A DNA stretch of 18,230 nucleotides from an uncultured Megasphaera sp. (GCA_902464195.1 CABQJB010000017.1:1-18230); one strand, 5' to 3'; shown: positions 1 to 7,060, counted from the stretch's first letter. The notes: generated by a model from the sequence alone, not told the origin. A program made the numbers and translations.

Positions 1-14
1 GCCACTAACCACTT
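1..14 (-). repeat. Heptad repeat fragment beside the prfC terminator
   Basis: The first bases of the window contain CTAACCA (5-11) inside CCACTAACCACTT; read on the minus strand this is AAGTGGTTAGTGG. It abuts the terminator hairpin of prfC, the same arrangement as at 11115-11184. The array is cut by the window edge, so its full length is unknown. Confidence 0.55.
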
Positions 15-46
15 AAAAAGGCTTGTCGCACGCGACAAGCCTTTTT
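15..46 (-). terminator. Rho-independent terminator of prfC
   Basis: A perfect stem pairs AAAAAGGCTTGTCG (15-28) with its complement (33-46) around a 4-base loop. Read on the minus strand it follows the prfC stop by one base and ends in a run of five T. The A/T flanks make it usable in both directions. The same core stem recurs at 11115-11145 and 13662-13695. Confidence 0.9.
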
Positions 47-47
47 T

Positions 48-1652
48 CTACTCTTCTTCTATTTTCAACTGGTCCGGTGTGGTGCAGAACGTGAATTCCG
101 GATTCCGTTCGACGATCCAGTTGGTCTGCCATTCGTTGGTGATGAGCAGGACGACGCGCTGTTTATGGTCTTTGACGATCATGGCGCTGTCGATGTTCTT
201 CAGTTCTTTGTAGTCGTGGCCGTTGGTCTGGATCCAGCGGGCGACGGTGTAGGGCAGGCGGTTCATTTCCAGGTCGACGCCGTATTCGTGTTTCAGGCGG
301 TATTCCAGGACTTCGAACTGGAGTTGCCCGACGGCACCGACGATGTAGCTTTCCATGGAGCCCAGGTTTTCATAAATCTGGACGGCCCCTTCCTGGGCCA
401 GCTGGGTCATGCCCTTGAGGAACTGTTTGCGCTTCATCGAGTCTTTGGCGCGGATGCGGGCGAAGAGTTCCGGCGGGAAAGTCGGGAAGTCCTTGAAGGT
501 GACTTTCTTCTTGCCTGAATAGAGAGTGTCGCCGACGCCCATGGTGCCGTTATCGAAGACACCGATGATGTCTCCCGGGTAGGCATCTTCGACGATGGTC
601 CGTTCTGTCGCCAGGAACTGCTGGGGCTGCATGAGGCGCAGGGTCTTGCCGGACTGGCGGTGCGTGACGGTCATGCCTTTTTCAAACTTGCCCGAGCAGA
701 TACGCATGAAGACGATGCGGTCGTGATGCTGGGGGTTCATGTTGGCCTGAATCTTGAAGACGAATGACGTAAACTGGTCTGATGTCGGTTCGACGACGCC
801 TTCCAGGCATTTGCGCGGCTGCGGCTTCGGAGCCATGCGCAGGAATTCTTCCAGGAAGGGCTTGACGCCGAAATTGGTCATAGCCGAGCCGAAGAACATC
901 GGCGTCAGTTCGCCGCGCTTGACTTTTTCCATGTCAAATTCGTCGCCCGCTTCATCGAGGAGCTCGATGTCGTCGATGAGGCCCTGGTGGACGTCTTCGT
1001 CGAGGAGTTCTTTGAAAATCGGGTCGTCTGCCGAACCCTTGGTCGATGCCAGTTTGCGCTGGCCGTGAGTCGTGTCTTTTTCAAAGAGTTCGATAGACGA
1101 CGAAGCCCGGTCGTAGATGCCCTGGTAGTTGCCGTTCAGGCCAATAGGCCAGTTCATGGGGTAGGCGTGGATGCCCAGGATGTCTTCGATTTCGTCCATG
1201 AGGTCGAAGGGGTTGCGGCCGAAGTGGTCGATCTTGTTGACGAAGGTGAAAATGGGGATGCCCCGTTCTTTACAGACGCGGAAGAGTTTCTTCGTCTGGG
1301 CTTCGACGCCTTTGGCGACGTCGATGAGCATGACGGCGCTGTCGGCAGCCATGAGGGTCCGGTACGTATCTTCACTGAAGTCCTGATGGCCCGGCGTGTC
1401 GAGGATATTGATGTGATGGCCTTCGTAGTCGAACTGGAGGACCGAACTGGTGACGGAGATACCACGCTGTTTTTCGATTTCCATCCAGTCTGAAACGGCG
1501 TGTTTCGCCGTCTTGCGGGCCTTGACGGAACCGGCCAGGTGGATGGCACCTCCGTAGAGCAGTAATTTTTCAGTCAGCGTCGTCTTGCCGGCATCAGGGT
1601 GGGAGATGATGGCAAAAGTACGGCGATTATTTACTTCATCGATTAATGACAT
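48..1652 (-). CDS. prfC: Peptide chain release factor 3 (RF3)
   Basis: RF3 is a cytoplasmic translational GTPase that removes RF1/RF2 from the ribosome after peptide release. The 534-residue product matches the family length (about 530). Visible motifs are the P-loop SHPDAGKT (residues 17-24), switch I RGISVTSS (63-70), G3 DTPGHQD (85-91) and G4 NKID (139-142); the motif order and the SHPDAGKT form separate it from EF-G and LepA. An in-frame ATG four codons upstream (1664) is rejected because GAGGTG then sits inside the coding sequence, whereas it is correctly spaced before the ATG at 1652. The gene is transcribed alone, divergent from the Rrf2 operon, and closed by the hairpin at 15-46. I am very sure of the identity. 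Confidence 0.97.
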   Translation of the reverse strand: MSLIDEVNNRRTFAIISHPDAGKTTLTEKLLLYGGAIHLAGSVKARKTAKHAVSDWMEIEKQRGISVTSSVLQFDYEGHHINILDTPGHQDFSEDTYRTLMAADSAVMLIDVAKGVEAQTKKLFRVCKERGIPIFTFVNKIDHFGRNPFDLMDEIEDILGIHAYPMNWPIGLNGNYQGIYDRASSSIELFEKDTTHGQRKLASTKGSADDPIFKELLDEDVHQGLIDDIELLDEAGDEFDMEKVKRGELTPMFFGSAMTNFGVKPFLEEFLRMAPKPQPRKCLEGVVEPTSDQFTSFVFKIQANMNPQHHDRIVFMRICSGKFEKGMTVTHRQSGKTLRLMQPQQFLATERTIVEDAYPGDIIGVFDNGTMGVGDTLYSGKKKVTFKDFPTFPPELFARIRAKDSMKRKQFLKGMTQLAQEGAVQIYENLGSMESYIVGAVGQLQFEVLEYRLKHEYGVDLEMNRLPYTVARWIQTNGHDYKELKNIDSAMIVKDHKQRVVLLITNEWQTNWIVERNPEFTFCTTPDQLKIEEE

Positions 1653-1698
1653 AGTACACCTCATCTGTAGTTAAAGCTAAAACATGCAAACACTATCT

Positions 1699-1727
1699 AT
1701 TATATCGGGTTTTTCTGGGAACCGCAA
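1699..1727 (-). promoter_or_regulatory. prfC promoter
   Basis: On the minus strand, TTGCGG (1727-1722) and TATAAT (1704-1699) are separated by exactly 17 bases, about 47 bases upstream of the prfC start codon. A sigma-70-type promoter is inferred from sequence only. Confidence 0.7.
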
Positions 1728-1762
1728 GGCATTTACGACTGGCATTTCTCGTCATTTCACGT

Positions 1763-1768
1763 TATAAT
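1763..1768 (+). promoter_or_regulatory. -10 box of the Rrf2 operon promoter
   Basis: TATAAT lies 41 bases before the GTG start of the Rrf2 gene. No good -35 hexamer is seen at 16-18 bases upstream (TGGCAT is the 17-base match), so the promoter may be weak or activator/repressor dependent. Members of the Rrf2 family often regulate their own operon; no operator could be assigned by eye. Confidence 0.5.
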
Positions 1769-1808
1769 AGACTTAAAATATACAGAATGAGAAGGAGCGT
1801 CTTACATC

Positions 1809-2261
1809 GTGATTATTACCAGAGAAACAGACTATGCTATCCGCATTTTACGATCCCTGGCTGATTTACAGCTGAAAAATATACGGGAAATCAGTGACGA
1901 ACAGCTCATACCCCGGCAATTCGCCTACAAGATTTCCAAGAAACTGGAACGGGCCGGGTTCATCGAAATCATTCGCGGTGCCCAGGGGGGATGCCGCTTG
2001 ACGCGGGATTTGCACGACATTACTCTGATGGACATTATCAACGTCATGGAACGGGAAAATATGATCACCAGCTGCCTGGACGGCGGTTTCCAGTGCCCGT
2101 ACCATCACCGCTACGGCATCTGTGACGTCCACGAAGCCCTGGCCAGCGTACAGGGCAAGCTGGCTGCTTACCTGTCGACGCTGAATCTATATGATATCAT
2201 GTTTCCCCATGGGGGACCGGGCGCTTTGAAGCGGTCGGATACATCGCAGCATTTGTTATAA
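1809..2261 (+). CDS. Rrf2-family transcriptional regulator
   Basis: The 150-residue protein has the Rrf2/BadM winged-helix layout: an N-terminal start typical of the family (ITRETDYAIRIL, residues 3-14), a recognition helix region around residues 34-50 (IPRQFAYKISKKLERAG), and a wing with GAQGG (57-61). Cysteines at 89, 96 and 105 occupy the place where IscR, NsrR and RsrR hold an iron-sulfur cluster, though the spacing (C-X6-C-X8-C) is wider than in IscR. A cluster that senses iron, redox state or NO is therefore plausible but inferred. The start is GTG at 1809 with AAGGAG 11 bases before it. It is the first gene of a run with the small membrane protein, MATE exporter and HAD phosphatase, so it probably controls them. 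Confidence 0.88.
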   Translation: MIITRETDYAIRILRSLADLQLKNIREISDEQLIPRQFAYKISKKLERAGFIEIIRGAQGGCRLTRDLHDITLMDIINVMERENMITSCLDGGFQCPYHHRYGICDVHEALASVQGKLAAYLSTLNLYDIMFPHGGPGALKRSDTSQHLL

Positions 2262-2273
2262 AGGAGCCTGGTT

Positions 2274-2759
2274 ATGAAAAAAACGACTTTTATCGCCGTT
2301 TGTGTCTTTGCTTTGTGGACGGCCTTGGCCCTGCCTGCGGTCCCGTCTTCCGTTCAAGCCGCTAAAGGAGGCGGCGGTGCCCGTGTATCGGCGCCGAAAT
2401 CGCTGCCGGCACCGGCGCCAAAGAACGTGACGCCGAAAGCGGGGACGACGAAAAATACAGCACCCAGCTTGGGCAATACGAAGCCGAACGGACAGACTCA
2501 GGCGCGCAAGGCCGAAACGGCTCAGGCCAATACCAGCCGGACGACGTCTTCGTCCCGCCTGGGCAGCGTCATGCGCGGCATCGGTCTCTTTGCCGGCGGC
2601 ATGTTCCTGGGCAGTATGCTCAGCCATCTCTTCGGCTGGGGGTCCCTGGGCTGGGGTGCCGATATCCTCGGCCTGTTAGTGAATATCTTCATCTTCTACC
2701 TGGTCATCAAAGGGGCAGCAGCCCTCTGGCGCTGGCTGCGCGACCGCCGCAGAAGGTGA
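2274..2759 (+). CDS. Small secreted or membrane-anchored protein of unknown function
   Basis: The 161-residue product has an N-terminal signal sequence (MKK then a hydrophobic stretch to about residue 22, ending near VQA-A), a glycine-rich GGGG at 32-35, a long disordered linker rich in Ala, Pro, Lys, Thr and Ser (about 36-95), and a C-terminal hydrophobic part (about 98-153, with two likely membrane segments) ending in a basic tail WLRDRRRR. This organisation resembles the N-terminal half of bacterial Tim44-domain proteins, but the Tim44 domain itself is absent. The comparison is from memory and weak. The start has AAGGAG 7 bases upstream; the gene follows the Rrf2 stop by 12 bases and precedes the MATE start by 3, so cotranscription is likely. 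No function can be assigned. Confidence 0.8.
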   Translation: MKKTTFIAVCVFALWTALALPAVPSSVQAAKGGGGARVSAPKSLPAPAPKNVTPKAGTTKNTAPSLGNTKPNGQTQARKAETAQANTSRTTSSSRLGSVMRGIGLFAGGMFLGSMLSHLFGWGSLGWGADILGLLVNIFIFYLVIKGAAALWRWLRDRRRR

Positions 2760-2762
2760 CGT

Positions 2763-4115
2763 ATGGACGAATCGTTTATGAAAGAACGGGCGATTTTGCC
2801 GCTCATCGCTTCCATGGCCCTGCCGGCCGTCGTGTCGATGATTGTCAATTCGCTCTATAATATCGTCGACAGCCTGTTCGTCGCCATGATCAGCGAACAG
2901 GCTATGACGGCTGTGTCCCTGGTCTTTCCCATGCAGAACTTCGTCAATGCCGTCTGCATCGGCTTCGGTGTCGGCCTCAATGCCATCATTTCTATCTGTC
3001 TCGGTGCCGGCCAAAAGGGAACAGCCGATGTGGCTGCGACACATGGCGTCTTCCTGGCTGTCATCCATGGCCTGGTCATGACAGCAGGATGTATCTGGGC
3101 CGTGCCGTCTTTTTTGCGTGCCTTTACGCAGGACGCGGGACTCATTGACCTGGGCCTGCGCTATGCCGTCATCGTCTTTACCTTTTCTACGATCCTCAGC
3201 GTCGACTTGGTCTATGAAAAGATGTTCCAGGCCGTCGGCCGCATGCAGGTCACTATGGCCGGCTTATCTCTGGGCTGCCTGGTCAATATCATCGGCGACC
3301 CGATCCTCATCTTTGGCCTGGGACCGATTCCGGCCATGGGGATTGAAGGCGCGGCCTGGGCGACGGGGCTGGGCCAGACGGTGAATCTCCTCTTTTATGC
3401 CGTTGTCTGCCACTGGCGGCCGCTGCGGGTCGAAGTCCGCCGCCGCCATCTCCACTGGGACATCGAACTCGATAAACGGCTTTATGGCATTGGTATCCCG
3501 GCGGCCCTCAACATGGGCCTGTCGTCGGTCTTTCTCGTCGCCTTGAACCATCTTCTGGCGCCTTTTTCACCGACGTATATTTTTATCCTCGGCGTTTATT
3601 ATAAGCTCCAGACCTTTCTTTCTATGCCGACAAATGGTATTATTCAAGGTGTGCGGCCGCTGATCGGCTATAATTACGGGGCTGGGGAAATGGGCCGCGT
3701 GCGCCGTATCTATCGGACGACACTGGTCCTCAACGGCCTGGTCATGGCAGCAGGGCTGATCATCTGCCTGGCCGTACCGGACGTCCTCATGAGCTGGTTC
3801 ACGTCCCGTGAGGAAACCATCGCAGCCGGTGCGTCGGCCCTGGGCATCATTGCCTGGGGATTCGTGCCGTCGGCTTTGTCCATTACGGCGTCTGGCGCCC
3901 TGGAGGGACTGGGGAAGGGGAATCCGTCCTTTGCCATCACCCTGCTGCGCTACGTCGTCATCAGCCTGCCGGCGGCGTGGCTCCTATGCCGTGCTTATGG
4001 TCCGGACGGCGTGTGGCACGCCTTCTGGATCTTTGAATGTCTGGCAGCGCTGGCAGCCTGGAAGATTTACAATCACTATGCCCCAGCCGTTACGGCAGAA
4101 AAGGAGACGACATGA
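2763..4115 (+). CDS. MATE-family multidrug/cation antiporter
   Basis: The 450-residue, very hydrophobic protein has the pattern of twelve membrane segments in two halves. The first segment carries the family-typical phrase around MALPAVVSMIVNSLYNIVDSL (residues about 18-38), as in MepA/NorM-like exporters of Firmicutes, and the second half has the matching IGYNYGAGE motif (about residues 300-308). MATE proteins export drugs or other organic cations in exchange for Na+ or H+. The substrate cannot be read from the sequence. The ATG at 2763 follows AGAAGG and lies 3 bases after the preceding stop; the end overlaps the HAD gene by ATGA. Its place behind an Rrf2 regulator suggests induced expression. 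Confidence 0.92.
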   Translation: MDESFMKERAILPLIASMALPAVVSMIVNSLYNIVDSLFVAMISEQAMTAVSLVFPMQNFVNAVCIGFGVGLNAIISICLGAGQKGTADVAATHGVFLAVIHGLVMTAGCIWAVPSFLRAFTQDAGLIDLGLRYAVIVFTFSTILSVDLVYEKMFQAVGRMQVTMAGLSLGCLVNIIGDPILIFGLGPIPAMGIEGAAWATGLGQTVNLLFYAVVCHWRPLRVEVRRRHLHWDIELDKRLYGIGIPAALNMGLSSVFLVALNHLLAPFSPTYIFILGVYYKLQTFLSMPTNGIIQGVRPLIGYNYGAGEMGRVRRIYRTTLVLNGLVMAAGLIICLAVPDVLMSWFTSREETIAAGASALGIIAWGFVPSALSITASGALEGLGKGNPSFAITLLRYVVISLPAAWLLCRAYGPDGVWHAFWIFECLAALAAWKIYNHYAPAVTAEKETT

Positions 4116-4927
4116 AATATAAGATTATTGCTTGTGATATGGATGAAACGCTGCTCAGCAGCGACGCGACGATTTGCCAGCGCAATATCGAAGCCATTAC
4201 GGCGGCTATTGCCAAAGGCGTGAAATTCGTTCCCTGTACGGGCCGGGGCTTCCGCTCCATCGAAGGCGTCCTGAGGACCCTGGGCCTCTACGACCAGGCG
4301 GACCAGTACGTCATCGGCTTTAACGGGGCCAATATTACGGAAAATAAGGGCAGCCGCTCCCTCTTCTGGGACCCGATTCCCTTCGACCTGGCCGACCGGA
4401 TTTTCCGCCGCTGCTGTGCGTATGGTCAATGTATGCATATCTATACGCGTGATGTCGTCTACATCACGAATATTACGCCCGATGAAGAAGCCTTCCTTCA
4501 TGGCCGCATGGGCTACGTGCCCGTCGAGGCGGAGAACCTCGATTTCATCCGCGGCAAAGAAGAAGTCTGCAAGCTCATCGTGACTAATACGGATTACGAC
4601 TATTTGCAGCAGATACACGCCGAAATCCGTCCCTTGCTGGACGACATTACGGTCAGTTTCTCCAGCAACCGTTATATCGAATTCATGCACAAAGGCGTCA
4701 ACAAAGGGGCGGGCCTGTGGAAATTGGCAGATATCCTCGGCATAGCCCATGAAGAAACCATGGCCATTGGCGACAACATCAATGACATCGACATGCTGAA
4801 GGCCGCCGGCCTGTCCGTCGGCGTCCATAACCTCAACCCCGTCATCCGCCAATACTGCGACGTCGTCACCGACGCCACCAATAACGAAGGTGCCGTCGCC
4901 GAAGCCATTGAGAAGTATGTGCTGTGA
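4112..4927 (+). CDS. Cof-type HAD hydrolase (sugar/cofactor phosphatase family)
   Basis: The 271-residue protein carries all four HAD motifs: DMDET (residues 9-13, nucleophile Asp9 and acid/base Asp11), the motif II threonine in PCTGRGF, a motif III lysine in the KGVNKGAGL stretch, and GDNIND for magnesium binding. This is the Cof/YidA subfamily with a large C2 cap; members dephosphorylate sugar phosphates, nucleotides or cofactors such as FMN and PLP, often broadly. The actual substrate is unknown. The ATG at 4112 overlaps the MATE stop (ATGA) with AAGGAG 5 bases before it, so the two are translationally coupled. An upstream in-frame ATG at 4037 lies inside the MATE gene and lacks the domain start. 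Confidence 0.93.
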   Translation: MKYKIIACDMDETLLSSDATICQRNIEAITAAIAKGVKFVPCTGRGFRSIEGVLRTLGLYDQADQYVIGFNGANITENKGSRSLFWDPIPFDLADRIFRRCCAYGQCMHIYTRDVVYITNITPDEEAFLHGRMGYVPVEAENLDFIRGKEEVCKLIVTNTDYDYLQQIHAEIRPLLDDITVSFSSNRYIEFMHKGVNKGAGLWKLADILGIAHEETMAIGDNINDIDMLKAAGLSVGVHNLNPVIRQYCDVVTDATNNEGAVAEAIEKYVL

Positions 4928-4930
4928 GTG

Positions 4931-4944
4931 TGGTTCGTGGCTCG
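4931..4944 (+). repeat. Heptad pair TGGTTCG/TGGCTCG
   Basis: Two adjacent 7-base units differing at one position begin three bases after the HAD stop codon. Two units alone would be weak, but the same period appears in five further arrays between here and 5253. Confidence 0.5.
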
Positions 4945-4960
4945 TAAGAAACTGAACTGC

Positions 4961-4988
4961 GCAGGCCGCGGCCCGCAGGTCGCAGACC
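4961..4988 (+). repeat. GC-rich heptad array, four units
   Basis: Four contiguous 7-base units with consensus GCAGGCC: GCAGGCC, GCGGCCC, GCAGGTC and GCAGACC. Self-complementary pieces (GGCCGCGGCC, and GGTC-GCA-GACC) could fold as small hairpins. Confidence 0.65.
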
Positions 4989-4990
4989 GC

Positions 4991-5090
4991 AAGCCTCTCC
5001 TAATAGGAGAGGTGGCCCGCAGGGCCGGAGAGGTTGAACCTCCCAGTCAGCTGTGCTGACAGCTCTCCTACAAAGAGAGCCAATGGGCTT
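4991..5090. repeat. Multi-hairpin intergenic repeat element
   Basis: This 100-base segment is a chain of short perfect hairpins: CCTCTCCT/AGGAGAGG (4994-5012), GGCCC/GGGCC (5014-5026), GAGGT/ACCTC (5029-5041), GTCAGC/GCTGAC (5046-5060) and GCTCTC/GAGAGC (5062-5080), enclosed by AAGCC (4991-4995) and GGCTT (5086-5090). From memory, closely similar chains occur between genes in many Firmicutes genomes, so a dispersed non-coding repeat is the likely identity. No coding signal is seen. Confidence 0.65.
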
Positions 5091-5102
5091 TTAAATCTAA
5101 AG

Positions 5103-5123
5103 CCATCCACTAACAACTAACCA
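5103..5123 (-). repeat. Heptad array, TGGTTAG family
   Basis: Read on the minus strand, three contiguous 7-base units: TGGTTAG, TTGTTAG and TGGATGG. The closing TGGATGG and the neighbouring A/T stretch (5090-5100) match the end of the array at 11150-11192. On the minus strand the array is preceded by an imperfect hairpin (5128-5179, AAAGAGA paired with TCTCTTT) that may be a decayed terminator. Confidence 0.65.
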
Positions 5124-5183
5124 CTTAAAAGAGACTGTTGCACGAAGCTTTTTGCCATCATGCAGGCCCATTTCTCTTTATAG

Positions 5184-5211
5184 TTTGTAGTACGGAGTTT
5201 GTAGTTTGTAG
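5184..5211 (+). repeat. Heptad array, TTTGTAG family
   Basis: Four contiguous 7-base units in the order A-B-A-A, with A = TTTGTAG and B = TACGGAG. The same order and nearly the same units recur inverted at 11206-11233. Confidence 0.7.
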
Positions 5212-5255
5212 AAGATGGCTTCAAATTTATAACCATCCACTACAAACTGCAAACT
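5196..5255. repeat. 23-bp imperfect inverted repeat built from heptads
   Basis: Bases 5196-5218 pair with 5233-5255 with three mismatches, around a 14-base A/T-rich loop (5219-5232). The left arm is the end of the TTTGTAG array plus GATGG; the right arm begins CCATCCA and continues as CTACAAA and CTGCAAA. It directly precedes the terminator at 5257. Confidence 0.75.
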
Positions 5256-5256
5256 C

Positions 5257-5290
5257 ACAAAAGAGGCTGCCGCCGGGCAGCCTCTTTTGT
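5257..5290 (+). terminator. Terminator hairpin upstream of the transketolase genes
   Basis: A perfect 15-bp stem (5257-5271 with 5276-5290) encloses the loop GCCG; the outer stem is A-rich on the left and CTCTTTTGT on the right. It is the only strong terminator after the HAD gene and probably ends the Rrf2-MATE-HAD transcript. The U-run is short (four T) and part of the stem. Confidence 0.8.
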
Positions 5291-5298
5291 GCTATAAT
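5290..5298 (+). promoter_or_regulatory. Extended -10 promoter of the transketolase operon
   Basis: TGCTATAAT is an extended -10 (TG-n-TATAAT), and its TG overlaps the last base of the terminator stem. No -35 hexamer is present at the expected place, which falls inside the hairpin, consistent with an extended -10 type. The start codon follows 23 bases after the box. Confidence 0.65.
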
Positions 5299-5321
5299 GG
5301 AAGGCAAAAGGGGGCTTTCTC

Positions 5322-6140
5322 ATGGATAGCAAAGAATTGAGCCGTCATGCGGCTCACGTGCGGCAGGATATCGTCAAGATGGTCACCCTGGCCCAGTCCG
5401 GTCATCCCGGCGGCTCTTTGTCCATCGTCGATATGCTGCAAGTCTTGTATTTCGATGTCATGCGGATCGATCCCAAGCGGCCTCACTGGCCGGATCGGGA
5501 CCGTTTCGTCCTCTCCAAGGGTCATACCGTGCCGGCCCTGTATGCGACGCTGGCTGAACGGGGCTTTTTCCCGGAAGATGAATTGTGGCACCTGCGCCAG
5601 TGCGGCGCCATGCTCCAGGGCAATCCCGACATGAATACGACGCCGGGCATCGACATGACGACGGGATCCCTGGGACAGGGCTTGTCGGCTGCCAACGGCA
5701 TGGCTATGACGGCTAAATTGGACAGGGCAGACTGGCGGGTCTACGTCATCGCCGGCGACGGCGAAATCGAAGAAGGCCAGATCTGGGAAGCAGCCATGTC
5801 GGCAGCCCAGTACAAGCTGGACAACCTGACCCTCTTCATCGACCACAACGGATTGCAGATCGACGGGTCCAATGAAGATGTCATGGACGTCATGCCCATA
5901 GCCGACAAGTTCCGGGCCTTCCGCTGGAATGTCCTGGAAATCGACGGACACGATTACGACGCCATCGGTGCTGCACTGCACCAGGCCCAGGCCGTGAAAG
6001 GGAAGCCGACGGTCATCATCGCCCAGACCGTCAAGGGCAAAGGCGTATCGTTCATGGAAAATGCCGTGTCCTGGCATGGCAAGGCGCCGACGAAAGAAGA
6101 ATGTGAACGGGCGTTACGTGAATTAGGGGGCGAAGGCTGA
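5322..6140 (+). CDS. Transketolase, N-terminal subunit
   Basis: Transketolase moves two-carbon ketol units between sugar phosphates in the non-oxidative pentose phosphate pathway. The 272-residue product is only the thiamine-diphosphate-binding N-terminal part. It shows SGHPGGS (residues 26-32), the SKGH segment (65-68) and the ThDP motif starting GDGEIEEGQ (145-153) with the closing asparagine at about 176. The partner subunit is the next gene, which starts within this stop codon (TGATG). Such split transketolases are normal in many anaerobes and archaea. The ATG at 5322 follows AAAGGGGG at suitable spacing. A related split enzyme, 1-deoxyxylulose synthase, does not fit the length or the SGHPGGS motif. 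Confidence 0.94.
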   Translation: MDSKELSRHAAHVRQDIVKMVTLAQSGHPGGSLSIVDMLQVLYFDVMRIDPKRPHWPDRDRFVLSKGHTVPALYATLAERGFFPEDELWHLRQCGAMLQGNPDMNTTPGIDMTTGSLGQGLSAANGMAMTAKLDRADWRVYVIAGDGEIEEGQIWEAAMSAAQYKLDNLTLFIDHNGLQIDGSNEDVMDVMPIADKFRAFRWNVLEIDGHDYDAIGAALHQAQAVKGKPTVIIAQTVKGKGVSFMENAVSWHGKAPTKEECERALRELGGEG

Positions 6141-7060
6141 TGGCAAGGGCAACGCGCGATGCCTACGGGCATCTCTTAGAAACGGAATTGTATAAAAATC
6201 CGAGGATTGTCGTCCTCGACGCCGACCTCGGTTCGTCGACGCGGTCCATGGCTTTTCAGAAAGTGGCGCCAGAACGCTACTTTGATATGGGTATTTCGGA
6301 ACAGGATATGATGGGGACAGCAGCGGGCTTTGCTGCCTGTGGCAAGATTCCCCTGGCCAGTACTTTTGCCGTCTTCGGCACGGGCCGGGCCTTTGAACAG
6401 ATACGCAACTCCATCTGTCTGCCAAAGCTCAATGTCAAAATCTGTGCGACTCACGCCGGCCTCAGCGTCGGCGAAGACGGAGCGACGCACCAATCCGTCG
6501 AAGACATGGCCATCATGCGCAGCCTGCCGAATATGACCGTCGTCTGTCCCGCTGACGGCGCTGAAACGGAAGCCGTCATCCGGGCGGCCATTGCCCATGA
6601 CGGGCCGGTCTATGTGCGCATGGGCCGGGCCAAAGTCGACGACGTCTATCCATCCGGCTGTCCCTTCCAGTGGGGGAAGGGGACGATTTTGCGCGATGGC
6701 TGTGATGCCGCCGTCATCGCCACGGGCCTCATGGTACAGGAGGCCCTGAAAGCAGCCGATATTCTGGCCAATCGGGGTCGTCAGGTCATGGTCATCGACA
6801 TGGCCACAATCAAACCCCTCGATGAAGACCTGGTCGTCGCGGCAGCCAGGAAGACGGGCTTCGTCGTCACTGCCGAAGAACACAGCATCATTGGCGGCCT
6901 GGGCGGCGCCGTGGCGGAAACCTTGTCGCGCCGCTGTCCGACGCGCCAGGCTTATGTCGGCATCCAGGATTGTTTCGGCGAATCCGGTAAAGCAGGAGAC
7001 CTCTTGAAAAAGTACGGCCTGACGGCAGAAGCCATTGTCGACGCTTGCCTTTTGGCCTGA
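6140..7060 (+). CDS. Transketolase, C-terminal subunit
   Basis: The 306-residue protein supplies the pyrimidine-binding and C-terminal domains of split transketolase. The catalytic glutamate that activates ThDP is Glu54 in DMGISEQDM. The pyrimidine domain continues with GEDGATHQSVEDMA, and the C-terminal domain contains the TAEEHSIIGGLGGAVAE stretch usual for this family. The start overlaps the previous stop by one base, so translation is coupled and equal amounts of the two subunits are expected. A putative promoter for the next gene lies in its last codons and just beyond. Confidence 0.94.
   Translation: MARATRDAYGHLLETELYKNPRIVVLDADLGSSTRSMAFQKVAPERYFDMGISEQDMMGTAAGFAACGKIPLASTFAVFGTGRAFEQIRNSICLPKLNVKICATHAGLSVGEDGATHQSVEDMAIMRSLPNMTVVCPADGAETEAVIRAAIAHDGPVYVRMGRAKVDDVYPSGCPFQWGKGTILRDGCDAAVIATGLMVQEALKAADILANRGRQVMVIDMATIKPLDEDLVVAAARKTGFVVTAEEHSIIGGLGGAVAETLSRRCPTRQAYVGIQDCFGESGKAGDLLKKYGLTAEAIVDACLLA

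Noticed and set aside
1653..1664. Longer prfC start (four extra codons)
   Set aside because: The Shine-Dalgarno sequence GAGGTG would be inside the coding region, and RF3 proteins start close to the ATG at 1652.
5184..5255. Possible small CRISPR-like array
   Set aside because: Units are 7 bases and contiguous, without spacers of constant length, and no cas gene is present.
5138..5329. 63-codon + strand frame in the intergenic region before the transketolase genes
   Set aside because: It reads through heptad repeats, an inverted repeat, the terminator and the promoter, and lacks a ribosome-binding site.
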